Below, piece after piece: positions 30,218 through 39,928 of a stretch of 64,000 bases of DNA. The translations under genes were made by a program, and so were the position numbers. The notes under the pieces were generated by a model. It was not told the DNA's origin. It made no database searches and worked only from the letters and a program-made list of their open reading frames with translations. The DNA is taken from assembly GCF_901542415.1 (NCBI RefSeq), contig NZ_CABEHV010000004.1, positions 1,967,501 to 2,031,500 on the forward strand, given 5' to 3'. Position 1 is the stretch's first letter, and each line of letters starts with the position of its first letter. The stretch is from Streptococcus mitis. Lineage in GTDB: Bacteria > Bacillota > Bacilli > Lactobacillales > Streptococcaceae.

Positions 30218-31093
30218 ATGGAAAAAGAATTAGTTAGTATTATAGTACCAATTTACAATGTTGAGAATTATTTGCGAATGTGCTTGGATAGCATTCAGAA
30301 TCAGACGTATCAAAATTTTGAGTGTTTATTAATTAACGATGGGTCGCCAGATAACTCTGCTGATATTTGTAGAGAGTACGTTGCTAAAGATTCTCGTTTC
30401 AAATATTTTGAAAAGGGCAATGGAGGTCTATCAGACGCACGTAATTATGGAATAAGACAATCAAAAGGTTCCTATCTTACTTTTGTAGATTCTGATGATT
30501 GGTTGGAAAATGATGCTTTACAACTGCTATATGATGCATTGAAAAAAGAAAATGCAGATATTAGTATAGGACGTTATAATTGTTATGATGATTCGCACTG
30601 TCAATATTTATTTTATGATTCTAATCCAGATGATTCTCTTGAAGTGATTGAAGGAAAAGAAATTATTGATAGAGAAGGTGTGGAAGAAATGAGAAATGGG
30701 AATTGGACTGTAGCTTATTTGAAGTTATTCAAGAGAGAGTTGCTACTAGATTCACCATTTCCTATAGGTAAAATTGCAGAAGATACTTACTGGACATGGA
30801 AGGTGCTTCTAAGAGCTTCAAGGGTGGTCTATTTAAATCGTTGTGTTTACTGGTACCGTGTTGGTTTGACTGGTACTTTATCGAATATATGGAGTGAAAA
30901 GCGTATATATGATGAAATCGAGGCTAGGGAAGAAAAACTCGCTATTTTAGCAAGTTTGAATTATGACTTGACCAATCATATTTTGATTTATAAAAATAGA
31001 TTACAAAGAGCAATAGCAAAATTAGAAGAACAAAATATGCAGTTCACAGAGATTTATAGAAGAATGATGGAAAAATTATCTTTACTTCCGTAG
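30218..31093 (+). CDS. Family 2 glycosyltransferase
   Basis: 291 residues with ELVSIIVPIYNVENYLRMCL, NDGSPDNSAD and VDSDDW. The first ~85 codons are nearly the same as in the genes at 25706 and 26645; the second half is its own (EDTYWTWKVLLRASRVVYLN, then an amphipathic C-terminus). GAAGGAAG precedes the ATG. It lies just upstream of the gtf3-like gene and would extend the glycan. Specificity unknown. Confidence 0.87.
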   Translation: MEKELVSIIVPIYNVENYLRMCLDSIQNQTYQNFECLLINDGSPDNSADICREYVAKDSRFKYFEKGNGGLSDARNYGIRQSKGSYLTFVDSDDWLENDALQLLYDALKKENADISIGRYNCYDDSHCQYLFYDSNPDDSLEVIEGKEIIDREGVEEMRNGNWTVAYLKLFKRELLLDSPFPIGKIAEDTYWTWKVLLRASRVVYLNRCVYWYRVGLTGTLSNIWSEKRIYDEIEAREEKLAILASLNYDLTNHILIYKNRLQRAIAKLEEQNMQFTEIYRRMMEKLSLLP

Positions 31094-31120
31094 ATATTGA
31101 TAAATAATGAGAAATACAAT

Positions 31121-32131
31121 ATGAAACTACATTTAACAAACTTATACGGTATGGCAGGAGATAGTACCGTCATTCTTGCCCAAAATGCTGTTCAAAAAAT
31201 TGCCATCCAACTGGGATTTAGAGAGGTTGGCATTTATTTTTACAATATTGCTTCAGATAGTCCTTCTGAAATGAATAAGCGTCTGGATGGAATTATGGCT
31301 AGTATTTCTATTGGAGATATCTTAGTCTTTCAATCTCCTACTTGGAATGGCTTTGAGTTTGATCGAGTCTTGTTTGATAAGCTGAAGGATATGCAGGTGA
31401 GAATTATTTGCTTTATCCATGATGTTGTACCTCTCATGTTTGATAGTAACTATTATCTCATGAAAGAATACATGTATATGTATAATCTATCGGACGTTTT
31501 GATTGTTCCATCTGAACAGATGAAAGAACGCCTGATGGAAGAAGGCTTGACAACTAAGAAGGTTCTCGTTCAAGGTATGTGGGATCATCCTCATGATTTA
31601 TCCTTATATACCCCAGCTTTTAAAAAAGAACTCTTTTTTGCTGGAAGTTTAGAGCGTTTTCCAGACTTACAAAATTGGTCTCAAGACACGCCTTTAAGAG
31701 TATTTTCAAATAAAGGAGAAGCTAGTTCCAATGCCAGAAATCTGAGTATTGAGGGTTGGAAAAAAGATGAGGAACTGTTACTAGAATTATCAAAAGGTGG
31801 CTTTGGTCTTGTCTGGGGAACTCATCAAAATGATGGAGAAAGCAACCAATACTATACCTTGAATATATCTCATAAGGTTAGTACCTATCTAACAGCTGGT
31901 ATACCAGTGATTGTACCGAGCAGCTTATCAACTGCTAAATTTATAGTAGATCAAGGCTTGGGCTTTGTGGCAGATAGTCTAGAGGAAGTACATGCGATAG
32001 TTGATAAAATGAATCTACAAGAATATCAAGAAATGTCGAATCGGATAAAAACCTTTAGCTATTTGTTAAAAGAGGGTTATTTCACTAAAAAATTATTGGT
32101 AGATGCAATCTACCATTTGGGAATTGATTAA
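31121..32131 (+). CDS. gtf3: Gtf3/Nss-like glucosyltransferase
   Basis: 336 residues from the ATG at 31121. A TTG at 31097 is in frame but has no ribosome site, and the family starts MK-x-H-x-TNLYG as here. Motifs: [45 protein letters not shown] and [15 protein letters not shown] of the Gtf3 (Nss) family. In S. parasanguinis this enzyme adds glucose to the protein-linked GlcNAc made by GtfA/GtfB, so it should be the second step of SRRP glycosylation. It follows a GT2 gene and precedes the large GT8/GT-D gene. Full length. Confidence 0.88.
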   Translation: MKLHLTNLYGMAGDSTVILAQNAVQKIAIQLGFREVGIYFYNIASDSPSEMNKRLDGIMASISIGDILVFQSPTWNGFEFDRVLFDKLKDMQVRIICFIHDVVPLMFDSNYYLMKEYMYMYNLSDVLIVPSEQMKERLMEEGLTTKKVLVQGMWDHPHDLSLYTPAFKKELFFAGSLERFPDLQNWSQDTPLRVFSNKGEASSNARNLSIEGWKKDEELLLELSKGGFGLVWGTHQNDGESNQYYTLNISHKVSTYLTAGIPVIVPSSLSTAKFIVDQGLGFVADSLEEVHAIVDKMNLQEYQEMSNRIKTFSYLLKEGYFTKKLLVDAIYHLGID

Positions 32132-32140
32132 GAGAACAAG

Positions 32141-34579
32141 ATGATTAAAACAATTGTATTAGCTGGTGATTGTAATTACACCACGCAATTAGAAACAACC
32201 ATAAAATCTATCCTATACCACAACCGAGATGTTAAGATTTATATTTTAAATCAAGATATCATGCCAGATTGGTTTCGCAAACCACGCAAAATAGCTCGCA
32301 TGTTAGGTAGTGAGATTATTGATGTTAAACTACCTGAACAGACTGTATTTCAGAATTGGAAAAAACAAGCTCACATTAGTTCGATTGCCTATGCTAGGTA
32401 TTTTATCCTAGATTATATACAAGAAGAAACTGTTTTGTATTTAGATTGTGATTTACTTATAAACGATAAATTAGACAGTCTATTTGAGCAGGATATAGAA
32501 GAACGTTATATCGCAGCGATTAGAGATGCAAATGGCCAAGGTTTTAATACTGGTGTCCTACTAATCAACAATAAAAAATGGCGTCAAGAGAAACTAAAAG
32601 AACGATTAATTGAACAGTCCATCCTAACAACGAAGGAAGTTGAAGAAGGTCGTTTTGAACATTTTAATGGTGATCAAACGATTTTCAATCAGGTCTTGCA
32701 AGATGATTGGTTAGAGCTAGGTCGAGCTTATAATTTACAAGTAGGACATGATGTGGTGGCCTTGTATAATAATTGGCAGGAACATCTGGCTTTTAACGAT
32801 AAACCAGTGGTGATTCATTTTACGACCTACAGAAAGCCTTGGACTACCTTGATAGCTAATCGTTATCGTGATTTATGGTGGGAATTCCATGATTTGGAGT
32901 GGACTAAAATTTTACAACATCATATAGGGGAGTTTGAACTGACATCGCCTCTAGATAAGGGATTTTCTTGTTTAACTTTGACAAATTCCCAAGATTTAGA
33001 AGGAATAGAAGAGCTAGTTACAGCTCTACCAGATGTAGTATTTCATATAGCGGCTTGGACGGATATGGGTGATAAGCTAACAAAATTAGCTGTATATGAT
33101 AATGTGAGATTGTATCCACAGATTGTTCCTCCTGTACTGGAAAAACTGAAAAGAAAAACGGATATTTATTTGGATATCCATCAGGGATCCGAAGTTGAAA
33201 GTATCTTGAGAGATGTTTGTAAGTTTGAGATTCCTATCTTAAGTTTTTCTAATACACAGCATGGAATGTATGATCAAATAGTATTTGACAAAGAAGATAT
33301 CAATTTAATGATAGAAGCTATCAAAGACTATGCAAGTCATTCTCGGTTTTTAAAAGATTATAATCAGGAGACATTTCATTGCTTAATATTTACAGATACA
33401 CAAGAAATTGAACAATTAGACTATTTAGCTCAATATCTTCCATATGTTATTTTTGATGTCGCAGCCTGGACAGATATGGGGCCTAAGTTATATGAACTAC
33501 AAAATAACTATCGAAATATTCGTTTACATCCAGCTATAACTATAGAAAAATTAGAACAATTAAAAGTAAGAATGGGCTTGTATTTGGACATTAGCTGTGG
33601 CCATTCGACACATGATATAGTGAAGTCAGCTCATGAAATGAATAAAATCATTTTCTCTTTTGATAGTACCCAACATGGCTCTTTTGGACAGCATATATAC
33701 TCTTCAAAATCACCTGAACGTATGGTGGAAGACATTGAAAATCTTATTTCTGGAACATTCCAGGCAAGAAGACCAGCGATTATAGTTAAGGATATTGATC
33801 AAACTCTAGATTATATAATAGAAAACCAATCTTCTATTATCCGTTTTGGAGATGGGGAGATGGATTTAATCTTAGGGAAATCTATTCCTTATCAAGTTTA
33901 TGATGAAAACCTTGCAAGTCAGTTGAAAAAGATTATTGCTCTTCAAAGTGATAAAAAATTGGTTATCGGTCTACCAAATGTATTTTCTGATCGCTCTAAT
34001 TTTACACCAGCAGCGGAATCATTTTGGCAGGGGCATTTAGAACAGCATTTGAAAGATTATGTAGAATTAGCTAGCGCAGATTGGTATGGGACTACATTTG
34101 TATCTCGACCATACATAGACTATGTGGACAAATCTAAATCGTTTAGTCAGTTTGAAAAATTAAAACAAATTTGGGAGAATCAGGACATCCTGATTGTAGA
34201 AGGAGTAACTTCTCGTTCAGGTGTAGGTAATGATTTATTTGATGGAGCAACTTCAATTAAGCGAATTATCTGTCCCTCCCATAATGCTTATTCGCGTATA
34301 GAAGAAATTCAAGAAGCTGTATTGCAATATGCTGAAAATCGCCTTATTTTATGTATGCTGGGCCCCACAGCTAAAATTTTATCCTACAATCTTTTTAAGA
34401 AGGGATATCGGGTCCTAGATATTGGTCATATTGATTCAGAGTATGAATGGATGAAAATGGGAGCTGACACAAAAGTTAAATTTAATCACAAGCATACTGC
34501 GGAACATAATTTTGATCAAGATATTGAATTTATAGAGGATGAGACATATAATAGTCAAGTGGTTACTGTCTTATCGTAA
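32141..34579 (+). CDS. GT8 - two GtfB-type modules - DUF1792 (GT-D) multi-domain glycosyltransferase
   Basis: 812 residues in four parts. Residues 1-270 are a GT8 domain (KTIVLAGDCNYTTQLETTI, DXD in VLYLDCDLLIND, FNTGVLLINNKKW, GDQTIFNQV, HFTTYRKPW). Residues about 275-400 and 412-540 are two tandem GtfB-type modules (IYLDIHQGSEVESI and LYLDISCGHSTHDI, each ending in SF.(N/S)TQHG). Residues about 545-812 are a DUF1792/GT-D domain with the RFGDGEMDLI metal-binding motif, GLPNVFSDR and the Trp-Tyr-Gly-Thr-Thr motif. In S. parasanguinis a DUF1792 domain is a glycosyltransferase that acts on the Fap1 glycan. Two transferase activities in one chain are inferred. Confidence 0.88.
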   Translation: MIKTIVLAGDCNYTTQLETTIKSILYHNRDVKIYILNQDIMPDWFRKPRKIARMLGSEIIDVKLPEQTVFQNWKKQAHISSIAYARYFILDYIQEETVLYLDCDLLINDKLDSLFEQDIEERYIAAIRDANGQGFNTGVLLINNKKWRQEKLKERLIEQSILTTKEVEEGRFEHFNGDQTIFNQVLQDDWLELGRAYNLQVGHDVVALYNNWQEHLAFNDKPVVIHFTTYRKPWTTLIANRYRDLWWEFHDLEWTKILQHHIGEFELTSPLDKGFSCLTLTNSQDLEGIEELVTALPDVVFHIAAWTDMGDKLTKLAVYDNVRLYPQIVPPVLEKLKRKTDIYLDIHQGSEVESILRDVCKFEIPILSFSNTQHGMYDQIVFDKEDINLMIEAIKDYASHSRFLKDYNQETFHCLIFTDTQEIEQLDYLAQYLPYVIFDVAAWTDMGPKLYELQNNYRNIRLHPAITIEKLEQLKVRMGLYLDISCGHSTHDIVKSAHEMNKIIFSFDSTQHGSFGQHIYSSKSPERMVEDIENLISGTFQARRPAIIVKDIDQTLDYIIENQSSIIRFGDGEMDLILGKSIPYQVYDENLASQLKKIIALQSDKKLVIGLPNVFSDRSNFTPAAESFWQGHLEQHLKDYVELASADWYGTTFVSRPYIDYVDKSKSFSQFEKLKQIWENQDILIVEGVTSRSGVGNDLFDGATSIKRIICPSHNAYSRIEEIQEAVLQYAENRLILCMLGPTAKILSYNLFKKGYRVLDIGHIDSEYEWMKMGADTKVKFNHKHTAEHNFDQDIEFIEDETYNSQVVTVLS

Positions 34580-34608
34580 TGAATTACCTTAAATTTAAAG
34601 GAGATAAA

Positions 34609-35856
34609 ATGTTAGAAGATAAAAAAGCTGTAGTTTTCGCAGGTGATTACGCTTATATTCGACAAATCGAAACGGCAATGAAGTCACTTTGTAGGCACAA
34701 TAGTCATGTGAAAGTTTATGTACTAAATCAAGATATTCCCCAGGAATGGTTTAGTAGATTAAGACTGTATGTACAAGAGATTGGGGGCGATTTGATTGAT
34801 TGCAAGTTAATAGGGCAACAGTTTCAAATGAACTGGTCAAATAAACTACCGCATATCAATCACATGACCTTTGCACGCTATTTTATTCCAGATTTTGTAA
34901 CAGAAGATAAAGTTCTTTATCTTGATAGTGATTTAGTGGTGACAGGTGATTTGACATCCTTATTTGAAGTAGATTTGGGTGAGAATTATCTGGCTGCAGC
35001 ACGCTCTTGTTTTGGAGCAGGTGTTGGTTTTAATGCAGGAGTTCTATTGATAGACAATAAAAAATGGAAATCAAATAATATTCGTCAACAGTTAGTTGAA
35101 TTAACTGAGAAAGAACATGAAAATGTTGGAGAAGGAGATCAATCTATTCTTAATATTCTTTTTCAAAATAGTTATTACCAGCTAGAGGATACCTATAATT
35201 TTCAAATAGGTTTTGATGCTGGTGCAGCTGAAAAAAATCATGCTTTTGTTTTTGAAATTCCACTAACACCTCTTCCAAAAATTTTGCACTATATTTCTCC
35301 TGATAAACCATGGAAGCAGTTTTCGGTTGGACGTTTGAGAGAAGAGTGGTGGAAATATTCTTTTATGGAATGGAGTTATATAGTATCTAGCTGGAAAGAA
35401 AAGGGAGTATGGTATTCTCCAAATATTTATGAAGCCAAATTGACTTGTATGAATTTAACCAATTCTTGGTGTGTAGAGAAAATTGATTATTTAGTCGAAC
35501 AATTACCAGAAATACATTTTTATATAGCCGCTCATACTTATATGTCGGATGAATTAAAGAGACTATCTAAGTTTCAAAATGTAACTCTTTACCCTAATTC
35601 TTTTCCTATTTTAGTGGAAAAACTTCTAAAGAGTTCAGATGTTTATTTAGATTTAAATTTAGACCATAAACTAGTATATATCTATGATTTGGTGAAGAAA
35701 TACAATAAACCGATGTTAACTTTTTCTAATACTCGTTATCATAATAATGAGGAAGAATTATATGATGGTATTTACTTACGTGAAAATCCTGAATCAATGG
35801 TCAATGCAATCAAAGAATTTATGGAGAAAAAAATATGCAAAAATCAATCGTTTTAG
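34609..35856 (+). CDS. Family 8 glycosyltransferase with GtfB-type C-terminal module
   Basis: 415 residues. The ATG at 34609 is preferred over the in-frame ATG at 34579 because AAAGGAGAT lies seven bases before it and MLEDKKAVVFAGDYAYIRQI aligns with the paralogues. GT8 motifs: DXD in VLYLDSDLVVTGD, FNAGVLLIDNKKW, GDQSILN, HYISPDKPW. Residues about 278-410 are the GtfB-type module (VYLDLNLDHKLVYI, MLTFSNT). The end overlaps the next gene by 22 bases. Confidence 0.87.
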   Translation: MLEDKKAVVFAGDYAYIRQIETAMKSLCRHNSHVKVYVLNQDIPQEWFSRLRLYVQEIGGDLIDCKLIGQQFQMNWSNKLPHINHMTFARYFIPDFVTEDKVLYLDSDLVVTGDLTSLFEVDLGENYLAAARSCFGAGVGFNAGVLLIDNKKWKSNNIRQQLVELTEKEHENVGEGDQSILNILFQNSYYQLEDTYNFQIGFDAGAAEKNHAFVFEIPLTPLPKILHYISPDKPWKQFSVGRLREEWWKYSFMEWSYIVSSWKEKGVWYSPNIYEAKLTCMNLTNSWCVEKIDYLVEQLPEIHFYIAAHTYMSDELKRLSKFQNVTLYPNSFPILVEKLLKSSDVYLDLNLDHKLVYIYDLVKKYNKPMLTFSNTRYHNNEEELYDGIYLRENPESMVNAIKEFMEKKICKNQSF

Positions 35857-37022
35857 CTACAGATAATAACTACTTAATACAGGTCGAAACAACGATTAAA
35901 TCTATTTTAGTTCATAACACAGATGTATGTATCTATGTTTTAAATAGCGATATAGCTCCAGAGTGGTTCAAATTACTAAATGCGAAGTTAAGAAATGTAA
36001 ATTCAGAAGTAATCAGTATCCATGTTGATCAGAATATGTTTAATAGTTATAAAACAGGTGACTTGATTAATTATACAACTTTTTTTCGATATCTGATTCC
36101 AGATTTAGTAACTTCCGATAGGTCTTTGTATTTAGATTGTGATTTGGTAGTAACAGGTGATTTATCTGAGTTATTTAATATGGACATGGAAGAAAAACCA
36201 GTGGCTGCTGTTGCTAGTCCCTATGCATGGGAAAGTGATCCATATGGTTTCAATGCTGGTGTTTTATTAATTGATAATAGGATGTGGAGGTCGCATTCTT
36301 ACATTTCACAACTTTTAAAACTAACAGAAGAGAAGCAAGCAGAAGTTGCAATGGCAGATCAAAGTATCTTAAATATTTTCTTTCAGCATAATTGGAAAGA
36401 AATAGATAGTACATATAATTATCTTGTTGGATTGGATTACAATTATAGAGCGGCAGAATTATCAAGATTAGAAAATTCTCTTCCTAAGATTATTCATTTT
36501 GCAGGAACTCATAAGCCATGGCATACCTATAGTAGTACTAGGCTTCGGGAACTTTGGTGGACTTATAGAGATTTAGATTGGTTTGAAGTTTTATCTAAAT
36601 CTCCTAATTTAAATTACTACAAGCGAGTTAATCAGTCAACAAAACAAATTTTTATTTTAACATTAGCTGCAGAAATAGAGCATATTCACTATCTTATTAC
36701 CTCGTTATCTGATTGGCACTTTCATTTAGCAGCCCCATGTGATTGTTCTGAACCATTGACATCTCTTTCACAGTATAGTAATGTAACGGTATATCAGAAT
36801 ATTTTACATAGTAAAATAGACTGGTTGTTGGATGATTCAAAAGTTTATCTAGATATTAATCATTATGTAGAAACGATGGATATTCTTAGTAGAGCGAAGG
36901 AGAGAAATAAAAAGATTTTTACGTTTGATACGACAAGAAAGTCGCAAGATGACAGTTTATATGATGGAATATTTTCTATAGATGCCCCCGAACAAATGGT
37001 TGAAGTTATAAAAAAATTATAA
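35835..37022 (+). CDS. Family 8 glycosyltransferase with GtfB-type C-terminal module
   Basis: 395 residues. It starts inside the end of the preceding gene, with the ribosome site ATGGAG. GT8 motifs: KSIVLATDNNYLIQVETTI, DXD in SLYLDCDLVVTGD, FNAGVLLIDNRMW, ADQSILN, HFAGTHKPW. Residues about 270-395 form the GtfB-type module (VYLDINHYVETMDIL, IFTFDTT). It is the last enzyme before secY2, with about 100 gene-free bases following. Confidence 0.87.
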   Translation: MQKSIVLATDNNYLIQVETTIKSILVHNTDVCIYVLNSDIAPEWFKLLNAKLRNVNSEVISIHVDQNMFNSYKTGDLINYTTFFRYLIPDLVTSDRSLYLDCDLVVTGDLSELFNMDMEEKPVAAVASPYAWESDPYGFNAGVLLIDNRMWRSHSYISQLLKLTEEKQAEVAMADQSILNIFFQHNWKEIDSTYNYLVGLDYNYRAAELSRLENSLPKIIHFAGTHKPWHTYSSTRLRELWWTYRDLDWFEVLSKSPNLNYYKRVNQSTKQIFILTLAAEIEHIHYLITSLSDWHFHLAAPCDCSEPLTSLSQYSNVTVYQNILHSKIDWLLDDSKVYLDINHYVETMDILSRAKERNKKIFTFDTTRKSQDDSLYDGIFSIDAPEQMVEVIKKL

Positions 37023-37121
37023 AATGTAACATTAAATTGGGAACGGGATAATGAGATATGTCTGCATAGGAAGTAGAGTTAAAGCTAAGAAATAATATCA
37101 GTAGTAATAAAGGAGTATTAA

Positions 37122-38339
37122 GTGAACAAAATTTACTCATCAATGGCAGTAAAAAAAGGATTAACAACTTTATTTCTGCTGTTTATTTATGTATTAGGAA
37201 GTCGTATTACCCTTCCTTTTGTTGATTTGAATAGTAGAGACTTTCTAGGTGGGTCAACGGCATATTTGGCGTTTTCAACCGCCCTTCTAGGAGGGAATCT
37301 GAGGAGCCTATCTCTATTTTCTATAGGCCTTTCACCATGGATGTCATCAATGATTTTATGGCAACTACTTTCCTTTTCTAAGAAATTGAATATTTCTTCA
37401 GGGTCAGTAGAAGTTCAAGATAGAAGGAAGATGTATTTAACACTAGTTATTGCTTTGATTCAATCTTTAGCGCTCTCGTTGAATCTACCAATCCAGCATC
37501 TCTATTCATTTTTATTGGTGACTACAATGAATACCTTATTATTAATAGCAGGAGCCTTCTTTCTAGTATGGTTATCAGACTTAAACGCGCAACTTGGAGT
37601 AGGTGGCTCGGTGGTCATTTTACTGTCTAGTATTGTTTTAAATATTCCACAAGATATTTTAAGTACATTTCAGCTTGTTCGAATTTCTATGGGAATAATG
37701 ATATTGATTGCATTGAGTAGTATTGTATTGACCTATATGATGGTGCTCATGTATAGAGCGCGTTATCGTATACCAGTTCATAAAATTGGCTTACGTAGTC
37801 GGTTTAAGCGTTATTCTTATTTTGAAATAATGTTAAATCCAGCTGGTGGTATGCCATTTATGTATGTGATGAGTTTTTTAAGTTTGCCTACCTATATCTT
37901 TTTATTGTTACAGACTCTTTTTCCAAAGTCATCAGTCTTCTCTGAACTATCAGCTCAATATGGAGTCGGAAAACCATTATGGATTTACTCATACATTGCC
38001 ATGATTTTTTTATTTAGTATTGCTTTTGCTTTTGTCAATATGAGTGGAGACCAAATATCTGATCGTATGAAGAAATCTGGGGAGTATATATATGGGGTTT
38101 ATCCAGGTGAGGAAACAAGTCGTTTTATTAATCGATTAGTATTACGCTTTTCGATCATAGGAGGAATCTTTAATGTTTTGATGGCAGGTACTCCAATGTT
38201 ATTTGTTTTATCTGATGAAAATTTATTGAGGATTGCTATGATTCCAGGTTTGTTTATGATGTTCGGAGGTATGATTTTTACAATTAAAGATGAAATGAAA
38301 GCTCTGAGATTAAATGAAACTTATAAACCCTTGATTTAG
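37122..38339 (+). CDS. secY2: Accessory Sec translocase channel SecY2
   Basis: 405 residues from GTG, with AAAGGAG nine bases upstream. About ten hydrophobic membrane segments, SecY-like but short. The N-terminal segment [12 protein letters not shown] and the loop [13 protein letters not shown] correspond to SecY. This is the membrane channel dedicated to the glycosylated SRRP; it works with SecA2 and Asp1-5. It is followed nine bases later by asp1. Confidence 0.95.
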   Translation: MNKIYSSMAVKKGLTTLFLLFIYVLGSRITLPFVDLNSRDFLGGSTAYLAFSTALLGGNLRSLSLFSIGLSPWMSSMILWQLLSFSKKLNISSGSVEVQDRRKMYLTLVIALIQSLALSLNLPIQHLYSFLLVTTMNTLLLIAGAFFLVWLSDLNAQLGVGGSVVILLSSIVLNIPQDILSTFQLVRISMGIMILIALSSIVLTYMMVLMYRARYRIPVHKIGLRSRFKRYSYFEIMLNPAGGMPFMYVMSFLSLPTYIFLLLQTLFPKSSVFSELSAQYGVGKPLWIYSYIAMIFLFSIAFAFVNMSGDQISDRMKKSGEYIYGVYPGEETSRFINRLVLRFSIIGGIFNVLMAGTPMLFVLSDENLLRIAMIPGLFMMFGGMIFTIKDEMKALRLNETYKPLI

Positions 38340-38348
38340 GAGGTTTTT

Positions 38349-39928
38349 ATGTATTATTTTATACCAGCTTGGTATGGTTCAAACCGCCAATGGCACGCTG
38401 ATTTAACTCCATGGTATTATTCTCACTTTAAACTTGAATTTGATGATACTTTCAATCAAATTAGGCTTTTTCAAAGACAAGAGATAGCATCTCGACTATT
38501 AGTATTAGCCTATCAGCCACATTTACGTTATTTTTTACATAGACACGGTGTCTTAGAGACAGAAGTCTATTCTATCTTTGATGACATGCAAGACTTCCAT
38601 GATATACCACCCAGGTTCTTAATATGAGAGATATTGAGTGGGATAGTGATTGTCAATTTCTTTACAGTCCATTTGTAATAGTGGTTCAGAAAAATGGCAA
38701 AAAGTATGCTAAGGTAGAACATGGTGTAGAAGGATTTATTACTGAGATACAATATTTTGATCACGATGGACAAATAAGCAAGAATTATATCATGGATGAT
38801 CGTGGTTTTGTATCGAGTGTTATTTATTTTGATAATGGACAGCCTACCTATCAAGACTACTTGGATCCGAAAGGTATCTGGAGATTTAGGGAGCATTTAA
38901 ACGAGGAAGGACGAGTAGAGGTAAATCCAATATTTGGTTATCGTTTTAAACAGCTTCACTATACTGATATGAGTCAACTAATCGCAGAATATTTTGATAA
39001 ATATCTGAAAACGCAACAGAAAAAACAGGATATTTTTATCATTCCATCTCATCCTCATCATGACCAATTTATCTTTAGTTGCTTACCAAGTGACACTGCT
39101 AAAATTTTGAGTCTTTTTATTAACCGGAATTCTCAAGCTAGTTTTAAAGATTTAGCTCCATCATTTGAACAAGCAGATCTAGTCCTAGTGGATAGAGAGG
39201 ATAGTTTACAACTTTTGCAGGAACTATATCCTAAACTATCAGATAAATTTTATCATCTCTCTCCTTTTGATACGCGTTTACGACTCGGTCGAAGTCAGAC
39301 TCGAAAAGAATCAATACTTTACTATCAATTAGATTTTTCTGAAGGAATTGATAGACAAGCCCTATTTCAGGTTTTATCATTTATTGCTGAAACCAAAAAT
39401 ACAGAGGTCATTTTTGGAGCCTTTTCTGCTAGTCAGGAGCAAATGGAGGAAGTAGAATCACTTATCAATGAAATCATTCAGGAACAAATCCATACGGATA
39501 GTTTAGAAAAAGGAATAGACTATGGTGGAGCAGAAAATCCTTTAGAAGAAAATCAAGAGCAGGAATTACGTTTTCAATTTGTCAACATGAATGATGAGTT
39601 GGATCTGATCAAGACGCTAGAGTTTGTTCGTTTGATTGTGGATTTGAATAAACAACCACACCTCTATACTCAAATCGCAGGTATTAGTGCGGGAATTCCT
39701 CAGATTAATCAGGTCGAAACCGTCTATGTGGAACATTTGAAAAATGGTTATTTGATTTCAGATGTGACAGAATTTTCCAAGGCTGCACATTATTATACAG
39801 ATAAACTAAAAGAGTGGAATCAAGCTCTAGTATACTCTATTGATAAAATCAAAGAACATACTGGTCAACGATTCTTAGATAAGTTGCATCACTGGATTGA
39901 GGAGGTTACAGATGTCAAAGGATTATAA
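38349..39928 (+). pseudogene. asp1: Accessory Sec protein Asp1, frameshifted near codon 90
   Basis: The N-terminal 92 codons (MYYFIPAWYGSNRQWHADLT ... DFHDIPPRFLI) stop at 38627. The rest, 434 codons, is open from an ATG at 38624 that overlaps the stop (ATGA). Asp1 normally reads through this point as a protein of about 520-525 residues. The sequence GATATACCACCCAGG would be in frame as GATATACACACCCAGG, so one A is missing near 38603. Both halves are otherwise undamaged. Asp1 is needed for SRRP export with Asp2 and Asp3. Either export is lost, the two halves are made separately through the ATGA overlap, or the base call is wrong. Confidence 0.88.
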
